64,000 nt of DNA from Spirosoma lacussanchae (GCF_005870035.1 NZ_SWJG01000001.1:1723639-1787638), one strand, 5' to 3'; positions 26,507-36,292 are shown, counted from the stretch's first letter. Notes: generated by a model not told the origin, from the letters alone. Numbers and translations: made by a program.

Positions 26507-29002
26507 CTACCGGCCAGCAGCCAGCCGGTCGGCCAGCAGTTTTATGTAGTAGCCACCCACCACCGACCGGGCCTGAAAACCGACCTGTTTGGCATTGGTC
26601 GTTTCGTGCCAGTCGGAGAGTGGTACGCGCGTGGGCGTTTCGTTCGCAAACTTCCAGATGGGATCGATCAAGGCCTGAAAATCGGTGTTCGAGTCGGCCA
26701 TCGTAGCAGTCCACATGATCCAGTCAGACTTGGTGTAGGTCCGACGACTGTCGAGCGGGAGGCCGTATGGCTGCTGGTTTTTGAGGTAGAACGCTACTTC
26801 TTTCCGGGCTACTTCGGTCGGAAATACGTCGAGTCCCAGCAGCTTATCCCAGACGATATTGTATTTCTGGCTCCAGCTACCCGGTGTTTTATCGAATGTC
26901 AGCGCGTAATGGTCGCCGTCGGCATCCATCTGCATCCACCGCCGGGCCAGCTCACGCGCCAGGGCCTGGTGTTCGTCGGCCGTCTTCTCATCGCCCAGCA
27001 TCCGGGCCATCTTGCCGTAGCACGCGATGCCTACAATCGCTTTGGCGGAGAGGTTGGCGTTGCGCGCCAGGTGACCGGCAAAATCGTCGGTGCAGAGCTG
27101 GTTGGCCGGGTCGAAGCCGTCGCGTTTCAGGAAGCCTACCCACTTGGTCAGCGTGGGCCAGTGCTCACGTGCGAAGTCGGGCTTGCCGTCTATCTGAACC
27201 GAAGCCGCCGTCAGAATCATCATGTTGCCGGCTTCTTCAACCGGCATATCCTCACCGTAGGTCTGCCCGTTTGCGAGCGGATAGGTGCCTACGTCATGGG
27301 CCGGGAAATCCTTTTTCCAGTTGCCCGATTCGCTGTAGTCGAAAATGAACCGCAGCAGCCCCTTGGCCAGCTCGTTGTTATACAGCAGGAAGAGCGGAGC
27401 CGACGGATACGTTACGTCGACGGTACCAATGGAGCCGTTGGAGAAGTTCTCCTTCGAGAAAAAGAGGACATCGCCTTTGGGTCCAGCCACGATCTTGTGG
27501 GCCGCGATGGCCTGCCGATAGGCCAGCACACACAGGTCGGCATAGGCTTTCCCGCCCGATTTCTGCGCGTCGGCCAGCAGCTGTGCATCGAAGGTGCTGC
27601 TTTTCTGCTGCAGGCGGGCATACTCTTTTTCGGCGGTTTCCAGCAGCCGGGGCATCGTCATCGTCTCATCCCGACGCCACCAGGCTCGCAGGTTTTTGCC
27701 GAAATACTGCACGGAATACAGGTCGTCATAGGCCAGGAGCAGGTGTTTCCGCACCGGCGCAGCGCCAACCGACCCCATCGACAGGCTGAGTGCCAGCCCC
27801 TGCTCCTGGGCGGGACCGCTCGTTTTCTGGCCGGCGGGCAGGGGGCCCTGTTTCAGAAAAGCCGCTTTGAGGGTGGCCAGTGATCCCGGCGTCAGCTGGG
27901 TGCCAGCCTGTTCGGGTACGGCCAGGTACGCGTAACCCCAGTCGATGCGGATATTGTCGCCTTTTTTCTGAAGAACGGGCTGCTGCTGCGTACCTACGTT
28001 CAGCCAGCGCAGCCCCGCCGTACGGCCTGCGTCGGTAATGACGTCCTGACCGGGCGTATTGGTCGCCACCGTGGCCGACGCCCCGAAAAAGACCTGTACG
28101 GTATGCGACTTGCCATCGCGGGCGCTGGTTTCGAACGTCACGTACGTAACCGGGCGGGCAGCCACTTCCAGCTCGTCGAGCAGCAGGGGCGACAGGAAGT
28201 TTAGCCGCAGGTTTACCGGACCGGCCTCAAAGGTGTAGGCTGTCTGCGTAGCCGAAACCGTTACGCCGGTCTGGTTGGCGGTTGCCAGGGCCGTTGAGGT
28301 AACGGGGTTAACGATCCCGACATCGACGAACGAACCACCCCCGGGGCTGACGCAGTGGAGCGCCAATACGTTTTTGCCGGGGCGCAGTGCCTGCCGGGCT
28401 TCGGCCGGGAGCGGTAGGTAGATGTATTCGCTGATATAACCCGGCTTGTTCAGGATTCGGGTGCCGTTGAGGTAGATGGTGACATCGTCGTCGTGGTTGA
28501 GGGCCAGCAGCAGCTTGGCCGGGTCGGTTTTGCCGTCGTAGGTGAACTCGCGCCGGACGTAGATGCCTTCTTTATGCGTCTGGCTGTTGCGCCAGGCTGT
28601 GCGGGCGTCGGGCGTATCGCCGAAGGGGCCGGGTGCCGACTGCCAGCTGCGGGCGTCGAAGTCGGGTTTTTCCCAGCCGTCGGCGGGTTTGGTCAGGGTG
28701 TACAGCGCCGTATACGGTTTCGACTCACCGGTGGGCAGAATGGGCTGATAGGTCGTAGGGACAGCGCCCAGAAACTGATACGCCTTGCCATCGACCCGGA
28801 TTAACCCCTCGAGCGACTGCGGGCGACCGGTCCAGTGGCGGGTGGGGGAGTCGGTGAGTTTATCGGTGGTACTCCACAGGCTGAAGTACGGGTCGTGGGT
28901 AACCAGCGGGTAGGCAGGTGGGCGGAGCGTCTGGGCCTGAGCCGAAACCAGCGCCAGGGCCGTCAGAAACAGGAACAGGCGTGAAACGAAGGAACTACAC
29001 AT
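26507..29002 (-). CDS. Secreted glutaminase A-like protein (DUF4965/DUF5127/DUF1793)
   Basis: 831 residues with a signal peptide (ending SAQAQ). The family order is visible: an N-terminal DUF5127-like beta domain starting RPPAYPLVTHDPYFSLWS, a carbohydrate-binding-like insert near residues 130-230, and the alpha-helical DUF4965/DUF1793 part with YAEDMPVEE-type and LGLDVFP segments and NQQPYGLPLDSR near the C-terminus. Fungal relatives are secreted glutaminases (GtaA); bacterial members may act on glycans because the fold is glycosidase-like. ATG 29002 is taken over the in-frame GTG at 29008. A TATTTTTG box precedes it. Confidence 0.85.
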   Translation of the reverse strand: MCSSFVSRLFLFLTALALVSAQAQTLRPPAYPLVTHDPYFSLWSTTDKLTDSPTRHWTGRPQSLEGLIRVDGKAYQFLGAVPTTYQPILPTGESKPYTALYTLTKPADGWEKPDFDARSWQSAPGPFGDTPDARTAWRNSQTHKEGIYVRREFTYDGKTDPAKLLLALNHDDDVTIYLNGTRILNKPGYISEYIYLPLPAEARQALRPGKNVLALHCVSPGGGSFVDVGIVNPVTSTALATANQTGVTVSATQTAYTFEAGPVNLRLNFLSPLLLDELEVAARPVTYVTFETSARDGKSHTVQVFFGASATVATNTPGQDVITDAGRTAGLRWLNVGTQQQPVLQKKGDNIRIDWGYAYLAVPEQAGTQLTPGSLATLKAAFLKQGPLPAGQKTSGPAQEQGLALSLSMGSVGAAPVRKHLLLAYDDLYSVQYFGKNLRAWWRRDETMTMPRLLETAEKEYARLQQKSSTFDAQLLADAQKSGGKAYADLCVLAYRQAIAAHKIVAGPKGDVLFFSKENFSNGSIGTVDVTYPSAPLFLLYNNELAKGLLRFIFDYSESGNWKKDFPAHDVGTYPLANGQTYGEDMPVEEAGNMMILTAASVQIDGKPDFAREHWPTLTKWVGFLKRDGFDPANQLCTDDFAGHLARNANLSAKAIVGIACYGKMARMLGDEKTADEHQALARELARRWMQMDADGDHYALTFDKTPGSWSQKYNIVWDKLLGLDVFPTEVARKEVAFYLKNQQPYGLPLDSRRTYTKSDWIMWTATMADSNTDFQALIDPIWKFANETPTRVPLSDWHETTNAKQVGFQARSVVGGYYIKLLADRLAAGR

Positions 29003-29024
29003 GAACACGTTGATTAATGGGCGG

Positions 29025-29032
29025 CAAAAATA
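29025..29032 (-). promoter_or_regulatory. Bacteroidota -7 promoter box for the glutaminase-like gene
   Basis: The - strand reads TATTTTTG, exact to TAnnTTTG, 22 bases before ATG 29002. This leaves a short leader of about 16 bases. Confidence 0.5.
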
Positions 29033-29247
29033 GCGTTTAGGGTATAAAGGTAACCTACCGGGGTTGGTCTACTGATTTATGGGTGTTGAGGGAGTCGATA
29101 GGCAAACGAATCACCCTATGAAATCAGGTGCAAGGGGTCGCGGCTCAATTTTTTACATACATTCAGGTGAGTATGTAACCCGGCGGGTATCATTGTATAT
29201 CAGCAGATGATGTGATAATATTACCCGCTGCTTGCTTCCTCTTGTTT

Positions 29248-31731
29248 ATGAAAATCTCTACTCGTTTCGGCGCAACGGCCTGTCTATTGTCGTTGCTGAT
29301 ATATCTGTCGATAGCGCCCCTTATGGGACAGGGTCAGTTAACCCAAACCCTGCGGGGCCATGTGGTCGACAAAGAATCTAAATTTCCGCTCGTGGGGGCC
29401 ACGGTACAGCTCGCCGATAAGGGCGTACTGACCGATACGGCCGGCCTGTTTCGGCTAACCGGGATACCCGTTGGGCGGCATACCGTAAAGGTGACGCTGG
29501 TGGGCTACAAGGAGATGCTGCTCGCTGATGTGAGTCTGGATGCCGGGCGGGAAAAAATCCTGGACATTGAGCTGGAAGAGGAAATCCGGCAGCTGGTGGC
29601 GGTAACGGTGCAGGCGCAGCGAACCGGCGAGGCTCGCAATGAAATGGCAGTGGTGTCGGCCCGGCAGTTCTCGGTGGAGGAAACGAACCGGTACGCGGGC
29701 AGCCGGGGCGAACCGGCCCGGATGGCGTCCAACTTTGCCGGGGTGCAGGGCGCCGACGATTCCCGCAACGACATTGTTATTCGGGGCAACTCACCCCAGG
29801 GCGTACTCTGGCGCGTCGATGGCGTAAGTATTCCCAGTCCCAACCATTTCGCCATTGCGGGTACATCGGGTGGGCCGGTCAGTATCATCAACAACCGGTA
29901 CCTGGCCAACTCCGACTTTTTTACGGGGGCTTTTCCGGCCGAATTTGGTAATACCGTGGCGGGCGCGTTTGACCTAAAGCTGCGCAACGGAAACAATGAG
30001 CGCCACGAAAAAATGGTGCAGTTCGGCTTTCTGGGGACCGAAGCCATGGTAGAGGGGCCGCTGTCGAAGAGCTCGAAGGCGTCGTATCTGGCTACCTACC
30101 GCTACGCCAATCTGTGGCTGTTCAACAAAATCGGTATCGACATCGGAACCCAGGCGGTACCGACGTATCAGGACGGTTTTTTTCGGTTCAATTTTCCGCT
30201 TAGAAACCGGCGGGGTGAGTCGGTCGGGGCGCTGGCGCTCTGGGCCCTCGGCGGAACCAGCACCGTCGATATCCTGATCAGCGAACAGGAGGTAAAAGAC
30301 CGGAACATCTTCGGAAACAACGACCGCGACCAGTATTACACCTCGCGTATGGGGGCCGCCGGACTGACCTATACCCGCCCGCTGAGTCCCCAGACGTTCT
30401 GGAAAGCCACGCTGGCCGTATCGGGCAATTCGCAGGATGCCAACCACAATTACCTATTCCTGCGCAAGGATGGCGACCGTAACCCGCTGGTGGTGAACAA
30501 CCGCTACGTAATCGACTCGCTCCGGCCGATCCTGGACTACCGGTTTTCGGAGGTGAAGTACTCGCTGGCTACCTTTGTTAACCATAAGATCAGTGCCCGC
30601 GCTTCCCTGAAAGTCGGCCTGAACACCGATCTGTACCGCTTTCGGGCGTTTGACAGCGTTCGCTCGTTTACCGATCTGAGCTACATCCGCTTCACCCCCT
30701 GGCGCACGCGCTGGAACACGAACGAAACCTTCGCGCTGGTACAGCCCTATGTCAGCTTCCTCCATCGCCTGACCGAAAACATGACCTTGACAGCGGGATT
30801 GAATGCCCTCTGGTTTACGCTCAACACCAGCAGTGTGGCGCCGGTAGAGCCTCGGGTCGGGCTGAGCTGGGATCTGCCCGCCCGGCAGAAACTGAGTCTG
30901 GCCGCAGGACTACACAGCCAGATACAGCCGCTCTATACCTACTTCTACGCCGAAAACCTGGGCAGTGGTCCGGCTGCTGAGCAGCTGGCCAACCGGACCA
31001 TGGGCCTGACCAAAAGCTGGCATTACGTAGCCAGCTACCAGCGGCTGCTGGGGCGTAGCATTCGGCTGCTGCTGGAGACATATTACCAGCGCCTGTTCAA
31101 CATCCCCGTCGAACAGGCGCGGTCGTCGTTTTCGATGGTCAACACGGGGGCGGCTTTCTCCCGAATCTTTCCGGGGCCGCTGGTCAACACCGGCACTGGC
31201 CGTAATTACGGGCTGGAGCTAACGGTCGAGAAATTTTTCAGCAACCACTATTATTTCCTGCTCACGGGCTCGGTCTTCGATGCAAAATACACCGGGTCTG
31301 ACGGGGTATTGCGGAATACGGATTTCAACGGGCGCTACGCCTTCAATGCCCTGTTCTCGAAAGAGTTTGTATTCCGGCGCTCGTCGCTCAACCTCGGGTT
31401 CAAATACACCACCACCGGCGGGCGTTGGTACGGCCCGGTCGATGAAACGGCGTCGCGGCTGAACCAGGAGATTATTTATCAGAGCGAAAGCCGCAATACC
31501 CTTCAGTTTGCGCCTTACAAACGCTTCGATCTGAAGGTCGATTACAAGATGAACCGCGGGGCGACCGACCGCCGGGGTGTAACCCATACGATCTCGGTCG
31601 ATCTGGTGAATATTCTGGGCATACAGAACCTGCTGTCGCTCAGCTACGCGCCCCAGCCCGACGGCAGCTTCATCAAACAGGAATACCAGCTCGGGTTTCT
31701 GCCGATTTTTCTGTACCGTGTCGATTTCTGA
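29248..31731 (+). CDS. TonB-dependent receptor with carboxypeptidase-regulatory-like domain
   Basis: 827 residues from ATG 29248 (GTG 29212 upstream is less likely because the signal peptide starts here and ends near LMGQG). A carboxypeptidase-regulatory-like domain (about 35-115) is followed by a degenerate plug with IVIRGNSPQGVLWRVDGV and a long barrel ending FLPIFLYRVDF. It lacks a SusD partner. Its stop codon lies only seven bases from the stop of the convergent CoA-transferase gene. The substrate is unknown. Confidence 0.86.
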   Translation: MKISTRFGATACLLSLLIYLSIAPLMGQGQLTQTLRGHVVDKESKFPLVGATVQLADKGVLTDTAGLFRLTGIPVGRHTVKVTLVGYKEMLLADVSLDAGREKILDIELEEEIRQLVAVTVQAQRTGEARNEMAVVSARQFSVEETNRYAGSRGEPARMASNFAGVQGADDSRNDIVIRGNSPQGVLWRVDGVSIPSPNHFAIAGTSGGPVSIINNRYLANSDFFTGAFPAEFGNTVAGAFDLKLRNGNNERHEKMVQFGFLGTEAMVEGPLSKSSKASYLATYRYANLWLFNKIGIDIGTQAVPTYQDGFFRFNFPLRNRRGESVGALALWALGGTSTVDILISEQEVKDRNIFGNNDRDQYYTSRMGAAGLTYTRPLSPQTFWKATLAVSGNSQDANHNYLFLRKDGDRNPLVVNNRYVIDSLRPILDYRFSEVKYSLATFVNHKISARASLKVGLNTDLYRFRAFDSVRSFTDLSYIRFTPWRTRWNTNETFALVQPYVSFLHRLTENMTLTAGLNALWFTLNTSSVAPVEPRVGLSWDLPARQKLSLAAGLHSQIQPLYTYFYAENLGSGPAAEQLANRTMGLTKSWHYVASYQRLLGRSIRLLLETYYQRLFNIPVEQARSSFSMVNTGAAFSRIFPGPLVNTGTGRNYGLELTVEKFFSNHYYFLLTGSVFDAKYTGSDGVLRNTDFNGRYAFNALFSKEFVFRRSSLNLGFKYTTTGGRWYGPVDETASRLNQEIIYQSESRNTLQFAPYKRFDLKVDYKMNRGATDRRGVTHTISVDLVNILGIQNLLSLSYAPQPDGSFIKQEYQLGFLPIFLYRVDF

Positions 31732-31738
31732 CAGCAGC

Positions 31739-33022
31739 TCAGAGGTGGCCAAAGCGCGCAAACGCCTGCCGTTCCAGTTCTTCGCGGTGATCGGGATGGG
31801 CAATGTTGATCAGGGCCCGGGCGCGCTGGCGCAGATTCTGCCCGTACAGATCGGCGATGCCGTATTCGGTAACGATGTAATGCACGTGGGCGCGGGTCGT
31901 GGTTACGCCGGCGCCTTCTTTCAGAAACGGAACGATCTTGCTCTGCCCCTTGCTCGTTACGGAGGGGAGAGCAATTATCGGTTTACCGCCTTCCGACAGC
32001 GATGCCCCCCGTACGAAATCCATCTGCCCGCCAACGCCCGAGTACTGCATGGTACCGATGGTATCGGCGCAGACCTGACCGGTGATGTCGATCTCGATGG
32101 CCGAGTTGATAGCCGTCACTTTCGGATTGCGCCGGATAATGGAGGTGTCGTTGGTGTAACTGGCCTGCTTCATAGCCACGCCGGGGTTGTCGTCAATGAA
32201 GTCGTATACCCGCTGACTGCCCATGACGAAGGCCGATACAATCCGGTACGGTAGCACGGTCTTATGCTCGCCGGTGATGACGCCCCGCTCAACGAGGTCG
32301 ATGACGCCGTCGGAGAACATTTCGGTGTGGATGCCCAGCCCTTTGTGATGAATTAGCTCGGCCAGGGTGGCGTTGGGAATACCGCCGATGCCCAGTTGCA
32401 GCGTAGCCCCATCCTCAACCAGGCTGGCTACATACTGCCCTATTTTACGGTCGTCGGCGCTGATCTCGCCCGTATGTACTTCGTAGATCGGCTCGTCGAC
32501 CTCCACGGCCGCGTGCAGCATACTGGCTGGAATCAGTCCATCGCCGTGGGTGCGGGGTACGCGGGGGTTCACCTGCGCAATGACGTACTTGGCCGACCGG
32601 ATGGCCGCCAGCGACACATCGACCGAGGGGCCGAGCGAGCAGTAGCCGTGCTGATCCGGGGGCGACACCTGAATCAGGGCCACATCGACGGGCAGAATCC
32701 GACGGCTGAACAGCAGCGGCACCTCACTCAGGAATACGGGCACGTAATCGCCGATACCCTGCGCGAGTTGTTTCCGCATATTGGCGCCGATAAAAAACGA
32801 ATTGGGCCTGAACGACTCGCGGTACTGCGGCTCCAGATAGGGCAGGGGGCCTTCGGTATGGATGTGGCAGACTTCAACGTCGCGCAGCTCGGGCGCCCGG
32901 TCAACCATGGCCCGGATCAGGACATGCGGAGTTTGGGCTACGCTATGGATAAAAACGCGGTTGCCCGACTGGATGGCCGATACGGCCTGCTCGGGCGTGG
33001 TCAGCGGAAGGATCGTGGACAT
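31739..33022 (-). CDS. Acetyl-CoA hydrolase/CoA-transferase family protein
   Basis: 427 residues from ATG 33022. It matches the acetyl-CoA hydrolase/transferase family that includes 4-hydroxybutyrate and succinyl:acetate CoA-transferases: SPPDQHGYCSLGPSVD in the N-terminal half, QLGIGGIPNA, and GIHTEMFSDG carrying the likely catalytic Glu. It moves CoA between short-chain acids, probably in acetate or butyrate-type metabolism. An in-frame upstream start would add 28 residues and run through an inter-gene hairpin, so it is rejected. It is last in a - strand set of GH1, DUF2267 and this gene. Confidence 0.88.
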   Translation of the reverse strand: MSTILPLTTPEQAVSAIQSGNRVFIHSVAQTPHVLIRAMVDRAPELRDVEVCHIHTEGPLPYLEPQYRESFRPNSFFIGANMRKQLAQGIGDYVPVFLSEVPLLFSRRILPVDVALIQVSPPDQHGYCSLGPSVDVSLAAIRSAKYVIAQVNPRVPRTHGDGLIPASMLHAAVEVDEPIYEVHTGEISADDRKIGQYVASLVEDGATLQLGIGGIPNATLAELIHHKGLGIHTEMFSDGVIDLVERGVITGEHKTVLPYRIVSAFVMGSQRVYDFIDDNPGVAMKQASYTNDTSIIRRNPKVTAINSAIEIDITGQVCADTIGTMQYSGVGGQMDFVRGASLSEGGKPIIALPSVTSKGQSKIVPFLKEGAGVTTTRAHVHYIVTEYGIADLYGQNLRQRARALINIAHPDHREELERQAFARFGHL

Positions 33023-33049
33023 AAACTGGGGAACAGGACGGGTTATGAG

Positions 33050-33101
33050 GAGTGGGGAGCGATGCGGCTGGCCGTTGTTCGGTTCGTATCGCTCCCCACT
33101 C
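33050..33101 (-). promoter_or_regulatory. Inter-gene hairpin before the CoA-transferase gene
   Basis: A perfect 14-base inverted repeat (33050-33063 with 33088-33101, GAGTGGGGAGCGAT and complement) with a 24-base loop lies between the DUF2267 stop and the CoA-transferase start. It could terminate or attenuate transcription, or protect RNA ends; no U-run is visible. Confidence 0.45.
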
Positions 33102-33112
33102 GTCACAAGGCG

Positions 33113-33526
33113 TTAATTAGGGGCATTACTGGCGGTTTTGACGTTGTCGAAAAGGGGCGCATAGTCGTCGGACAGGGTAATCCTGAGTTTGTGGAGCTCG
33201 CCTTCCGTGATCATCGGGCCGAGTACCTGCATGAACTGGTGCGTATAGCGTTGGCCGGTATCGGTATCGACATTCAGTTTGTCGGCTACGCGCTCGTAAA
33301 ATTCGGTTAATTTAAAGCGTTCGCCCTGATCGCGGTCTTCGGGGCTGATTTCGCGAATGATGTCGAGCAACGGAGCCGGGAGCTGTGCACCGAGGTTATC
33401 GGCTGCGTTGCCGGCCAGGTGCTGGGTCAGGGTATGCAGAAAAGCGCGGGTAATGTCGAGGACTTCCTGTTCGGTGTCGACGCCGAGTTTTTCTTTGCCT
33501 TCGTGGATGAATTCAGGGTATTGCAT
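33113..33526 (-). CDS. DUF2267 family protein
   Basis: 137 residues, no signal peptide. The pattern of repeated helical halves, with EEVLDITRAFLHTLTQHL-type and FYERVADKLNVD-type segments, fits DUF2267, a small alpha-helical family of unknown function found widely in bacteria. It lies 91 bases after GH1 and 90 bases before the CoA-transferase on the - strand. Confidence 0.75.
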   Translation of the reverse strand: MQYPEFIHEGKEKLGVDTEQEVLDITRAFLHTLTQHLAGNAADNLGAQLPAPLLDIIREISPEDRDQGERFKLTEFYERVADKLNVDTDTGQRYTHQFMQVLGPMITEGELHKLRITLSDDYAPLFDNVKTASNAPN

Positions 33527-33617
33527 AACGTTGGTTTTGGTTTAGAAATACAACTGCTATGAACGGCGAAGTGTTGGTAAATGTCGGCAACGGGGGCTGC
33601 CGGGGTCTACGGGTTTA

Positions 33618-35027
33618 TTACCCTTTCAGCGCTTTGTTTTCGGCGGTCAGGAACTGCTGAAACCACCGCCCCGACGCCTTGACGATGCGCTGCTGGGTCC
33701 GGAAGTCGACGTAGACGAGTCCAAACCGGGGGCGATACCCTTCCGCCCATTCGAAGTTGTCTAAAAACGTCCAGGCAAAATACCCGTCGACCGGAAGCCC
33801 CTCCCGCCGGGCCCGGAGCACCTGAATAAGGTACTGCTGATGATACTCGGTTCGGGCCGTATCGTTAATCAGTCCGTGCTGAACGGTATCGTAAAAAGCC
33901 GCCCCGCTCTCGGTAATGATCAGCTTCTTTATGCCGGCATACTGGCTGAACTGACGGATGATCCGATACATGCTGTCGGGATACACTTCCCAGCCCATCT
34001 CGGTAATGACGGGTACCCCCCGCCGAAGGGCCGTGACTTCCTTTGCCCAAAGGTAAGGCATGAACAACGACTGCTCAACCACCGCCCGGAAGTAATGCTG
34101 CAGGCCAATGAAGTCGAAATCGAACGCCAGTCGCTCCATGTCGCCGGGTTTGGCCACCTTCCGGGCAATGTCGCTCAGGAAGGGCAGGGTGTTGCTGGGA
34201 TAGCCGAGGCCGAGGGCGGGTTCGATAAAAAGCCGGTTCATCAGCGCATCGACCCGGGCCGCTGCATTCTGGTCGCGGGGGGTAAACGGATCGACCGGCG
34301 AGCAGGAGAAAGCCGTACCGATCTGGGCGTCGGGCACGTTTTGCCGCACCATGCGGCCTCCTTCGGCCTGCGCCAGGGCGGTGTTATGAATAACGGGCAG
34401 CAGATTCCAGAACCCCCGGCGCCCCGGTGCGTGCTGACCGGTAAAATAGCCCAGGACTGAAAACGCCAGCGGCTCGTTCAGCACGATCCAGTGCTTGACC
34501 TTGTGGCCGTAGGCTTTGGTACAGACATCGACAAAATCGGTGAACCAGTCGACAATCTGGCGGTTGGGCCAGCCGCCCTGGTTCTCCAGCGCCAGCGGCA
34601 GATCCCAATGGTAAAGGGTAATCCAGGGGGTGAGGCCCAGCTGGAGGCAGTGGTCGATCAGCCGGTCGTAAAAAGCCAGGCCCGCTTCGTTGATGCGTCC
34701 ACCCCGTGGTGGGGCCGTACCGTCGGGCAGAATCCGTGACCACGACAGCGAGAACCGGAAATGGTCGAGGCCCAGCTCTTTATGAAGTCGCAAATCGGAT
34801 TCGTAGCGGTCGTAGAATTCGCAGGCTATGTCGGCATGCTCGCCGGTTTTGATCTTGCCTTTCTGTTTGCTGAACGTATCCCAAATGGAGGGACCACGTC
34901 CGTCGCGGTCAACAGCGCCTTCAATCTGGTAGGCGGCTGTGGCTGTGCCCCAGATAAAATCGGCACCAAATGCCGGGCGGTTCAGCAGGGGCGGGGTTTC
35001 GGTTCGGGGCGGTTGGTGGGTCGACAA
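33618..35027 (-). CDS. GH1 family beta-glucosidase
   Basis: 469 residues from TTG 35027. Family 1 glycoside hydrolase marks are FIWGTATAAYQIEGA near the start, LYHWDLP, VLNEPLAF with the acid/base Glu, and LIITESGAAF with the nucleophile Glu (ITESG in place of the usual ITENG), then FAWTFLDNFEWAEGY. It hydrolyses beta-glucosides and related sugars; with no signal peptide it acts in the cytoplasm. No in-frame ATG exists before the catalytic core. The candidates are TTG 35027 and GTG 35129, and the shorter fits family length, but the start is unsure. Confidence 0.88.
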   Translation of the reverse strand: MSTHQPPRTETPPLLNRPAFGADFIWGTATAAYQIEGAVDRDGRGPSIWDTFSKQKGKIKTGEHADIACEFYDRYESDLRLHKELGLDHFRFSLSWSRILPDGTAPPRGGRINEAGLAFYDRLIDHCLQLGLTPWITLYHWDLPLALENQGGWPNRQIVDWFTDFVDVCTKAYGHKVKHWIVLNEPLAFSVLGYFTGQHAPGRRGFWNLLPVIHNTALAQAEGGRMVRQNVPDAQIGTAFSCSPVDPFTPRDQNAAARVDALMNRLFIEPALGLGYPSNTLPFLSDIARKVAKPGDMERLAFDFDFIGLQHYFRAVVEQSLFMPYLWAKEVTALRRGVPVITEMGWEVYPDSMYRIIRQFSQYAGIKKLIITESGAAFYDTVQHGLINDTARTEYHQQYLIQVLRARREGLPVDGYFAWTFLDNFEWAEGYRPRFGLVYVDFRTQQRIVKASGRWFQQFLTAENKALKG

Positions 35028-35191
35028 AATAGACGGACTAGCGATGGGTACATAACGATCGAACAAACACAAAGGGTTTGGTCGTAACAAAAGCTTAATA
35101 TGAAGCCGGTCGGGTCGCCGGGGGCCCACCCGCGAAACAACCCATCGTGTCGGCCCGTATCTTTACCCCGCCACCCAGCAACCGGTTGTCT

Positions 35192-36214
35192 ATGCCTATT
35201 ATCTCGAAAAAGAAACGCGCTTACCCCATCAGTGGCCCCCTGCGGGTGTATCTGGAGCAGTACAACCGCGAGCATCGGCTGCCGATACAGTATACCGACC
35301 TGCTTCGGTACGATAATTCGGCTTCGCTGTTCGACAAGCGCGACCGCGATACGCTCTGGGAAACCGTTTATTATCCGGCGCTGGAGACCGACGATATCCT
35401 GCTGGCGCTGAAAACGATCTACGCCAACCTGAAAGCCGACGGCGATATGTCGATCACGGCCCACCTCACCATTGACCGGGTTGATCTGTGCCTGTACGGC
35501 AACACCCGGCCCTTCCGGGTGCGGGTGCGGAACCTGGTCAACGATAACTTCGACTATTTCTACATCAAGAATGCCGATGCTTCCCGTATCTACGGTCTGG
35601 AGCTGGAGCATATTCTGTCGCCCAATCGCATCAGTTACCTGACCAGCGGTCAGACCCTTATTGAAGAGCACATTGCCGGAATTCCGGGCGATATGTTTTT
35701 CGAGCAGCAGATGCACGACGAGGACATGAACCCGATCCGGCTTTGCAAGGAGTTCGTGAAGTTCAACGAGCGGTGTTTCGTGCGACTCCTGGGGGATATG
35801 CACTCGAGTAATTTTGTGGTCGACATCACCCCCGACTTCGACGAGGTATACTACCGCATTCGTGCCATCGACTTCGATCAGCAGTCGTATGAAGGCAGAA
35901 AGTCGGTCTATATGCCACAGTACTACCGGCAGAACCAGCCCATCATCGACCTCGGTACGAGCTGTCTGACCCCCGAAAGTGTACGCCAGTACCAGATTGA
36001 AGAGCGCTCGCTGGTGGCGGGGCGGCTGCGGGTAGAGCAAGCCCGGATCGGCGATCTGATGGCGGCCATGCGGGTCGACGACATTGCCCCCGGGGCCAAT
36101 GTGGAGCAGCTGCGGGGTGCCCTGAACCGGCATTACCGAACCAGCCACTTCGACGCCTGCCGGACCATGGGCGACCTGGTCTGGCACAGTCTGGACATGC
36201 TGGCGGTTCACTGA
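35192..36214 (+). CDS. Kinase-fold (APH-like) protein of unknown function
   Basis: 340 residues from ATG 35192. The segment LLGDMHSSNFVV (201-210) matches the aminoglycoside phosphotransferase/choline kinase catalytic loop (GDxHxxN, catalytic Asp202 and Asn207), and RAIDFDQ (Asp227, Asp229) the metal-binding loop. EEHIAGIPGD (158-167) looks like the hinge, and Lys126 with Glu137/139 are candidates for the N-lobe pair. I do not recognise the exact family, so a phosphotransferase activity is inference from these motifs. It is divergent from GH1 and ends in a hairpin terminator. A 409-residue antisense frame over it is a shadow. Confidence 0.6.
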   Translation: MPIISKKKRAYPISGPLRVYLEQYNREHRLPIQYTDLLRYDNSASLFDKRDRDTLWETVYYPALETDDILLALKTIYANLKADGDMSITAHLTIDRVDLCLYGNTRPFRVRVRNLVNDNFDYFYIKNADASRIYGLELEHILSPNRISYLTSGQTLIEEHIAGIPGDMFFEQQMHDEDMNPIRLCKEFVKFNERCFVRLLGDMHSSNFVVDITPDFDEVYYRIRAIDFDQQSYEGRKSVYMPQYYRQNQPIIDLGTSCLTPESVRQYQIEERSLVAGRLRVEQARIGDLMAAMRVDDIAPGANVEQLRGALNRHYRTSHFDACRTMGDLVWHSLDMLAVH

Positions 36215-36242
36215 CTGACGGCCAGTCTGTCCAAAAAAACAA

Positions 36243-36269
36243 GAGGAACCGGCATCATGCCGGTTCCTC
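36243..36269. terminator. Bidirectional intrinsic terminator
   Basis: GAGGAACCGGCAT (36243-36255) and its exact complement (36257-36269) form a compact stem between the convergent kinase-fold and Spy-like genes. An A7 tract lies just before the left arm. Confidence 0.75.
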
Positions 36270-36292
36270 GTTTCGTTACGGTGGGGTATGGC

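Noticed and set aside
26606..27883. 425-residue + strand frame over the glutaminase-like gene
   Set aside because: Antisense shadow in a GC-rich gene; no family features, and the - strand protein is a clear family member.
34982..36211. 409-residue - strand frame over the kinase-fold gene
   Set aside because: The + strand protein has kinase motifs and a sensible start and terminator; the antisense product has none and would overlap GH1.
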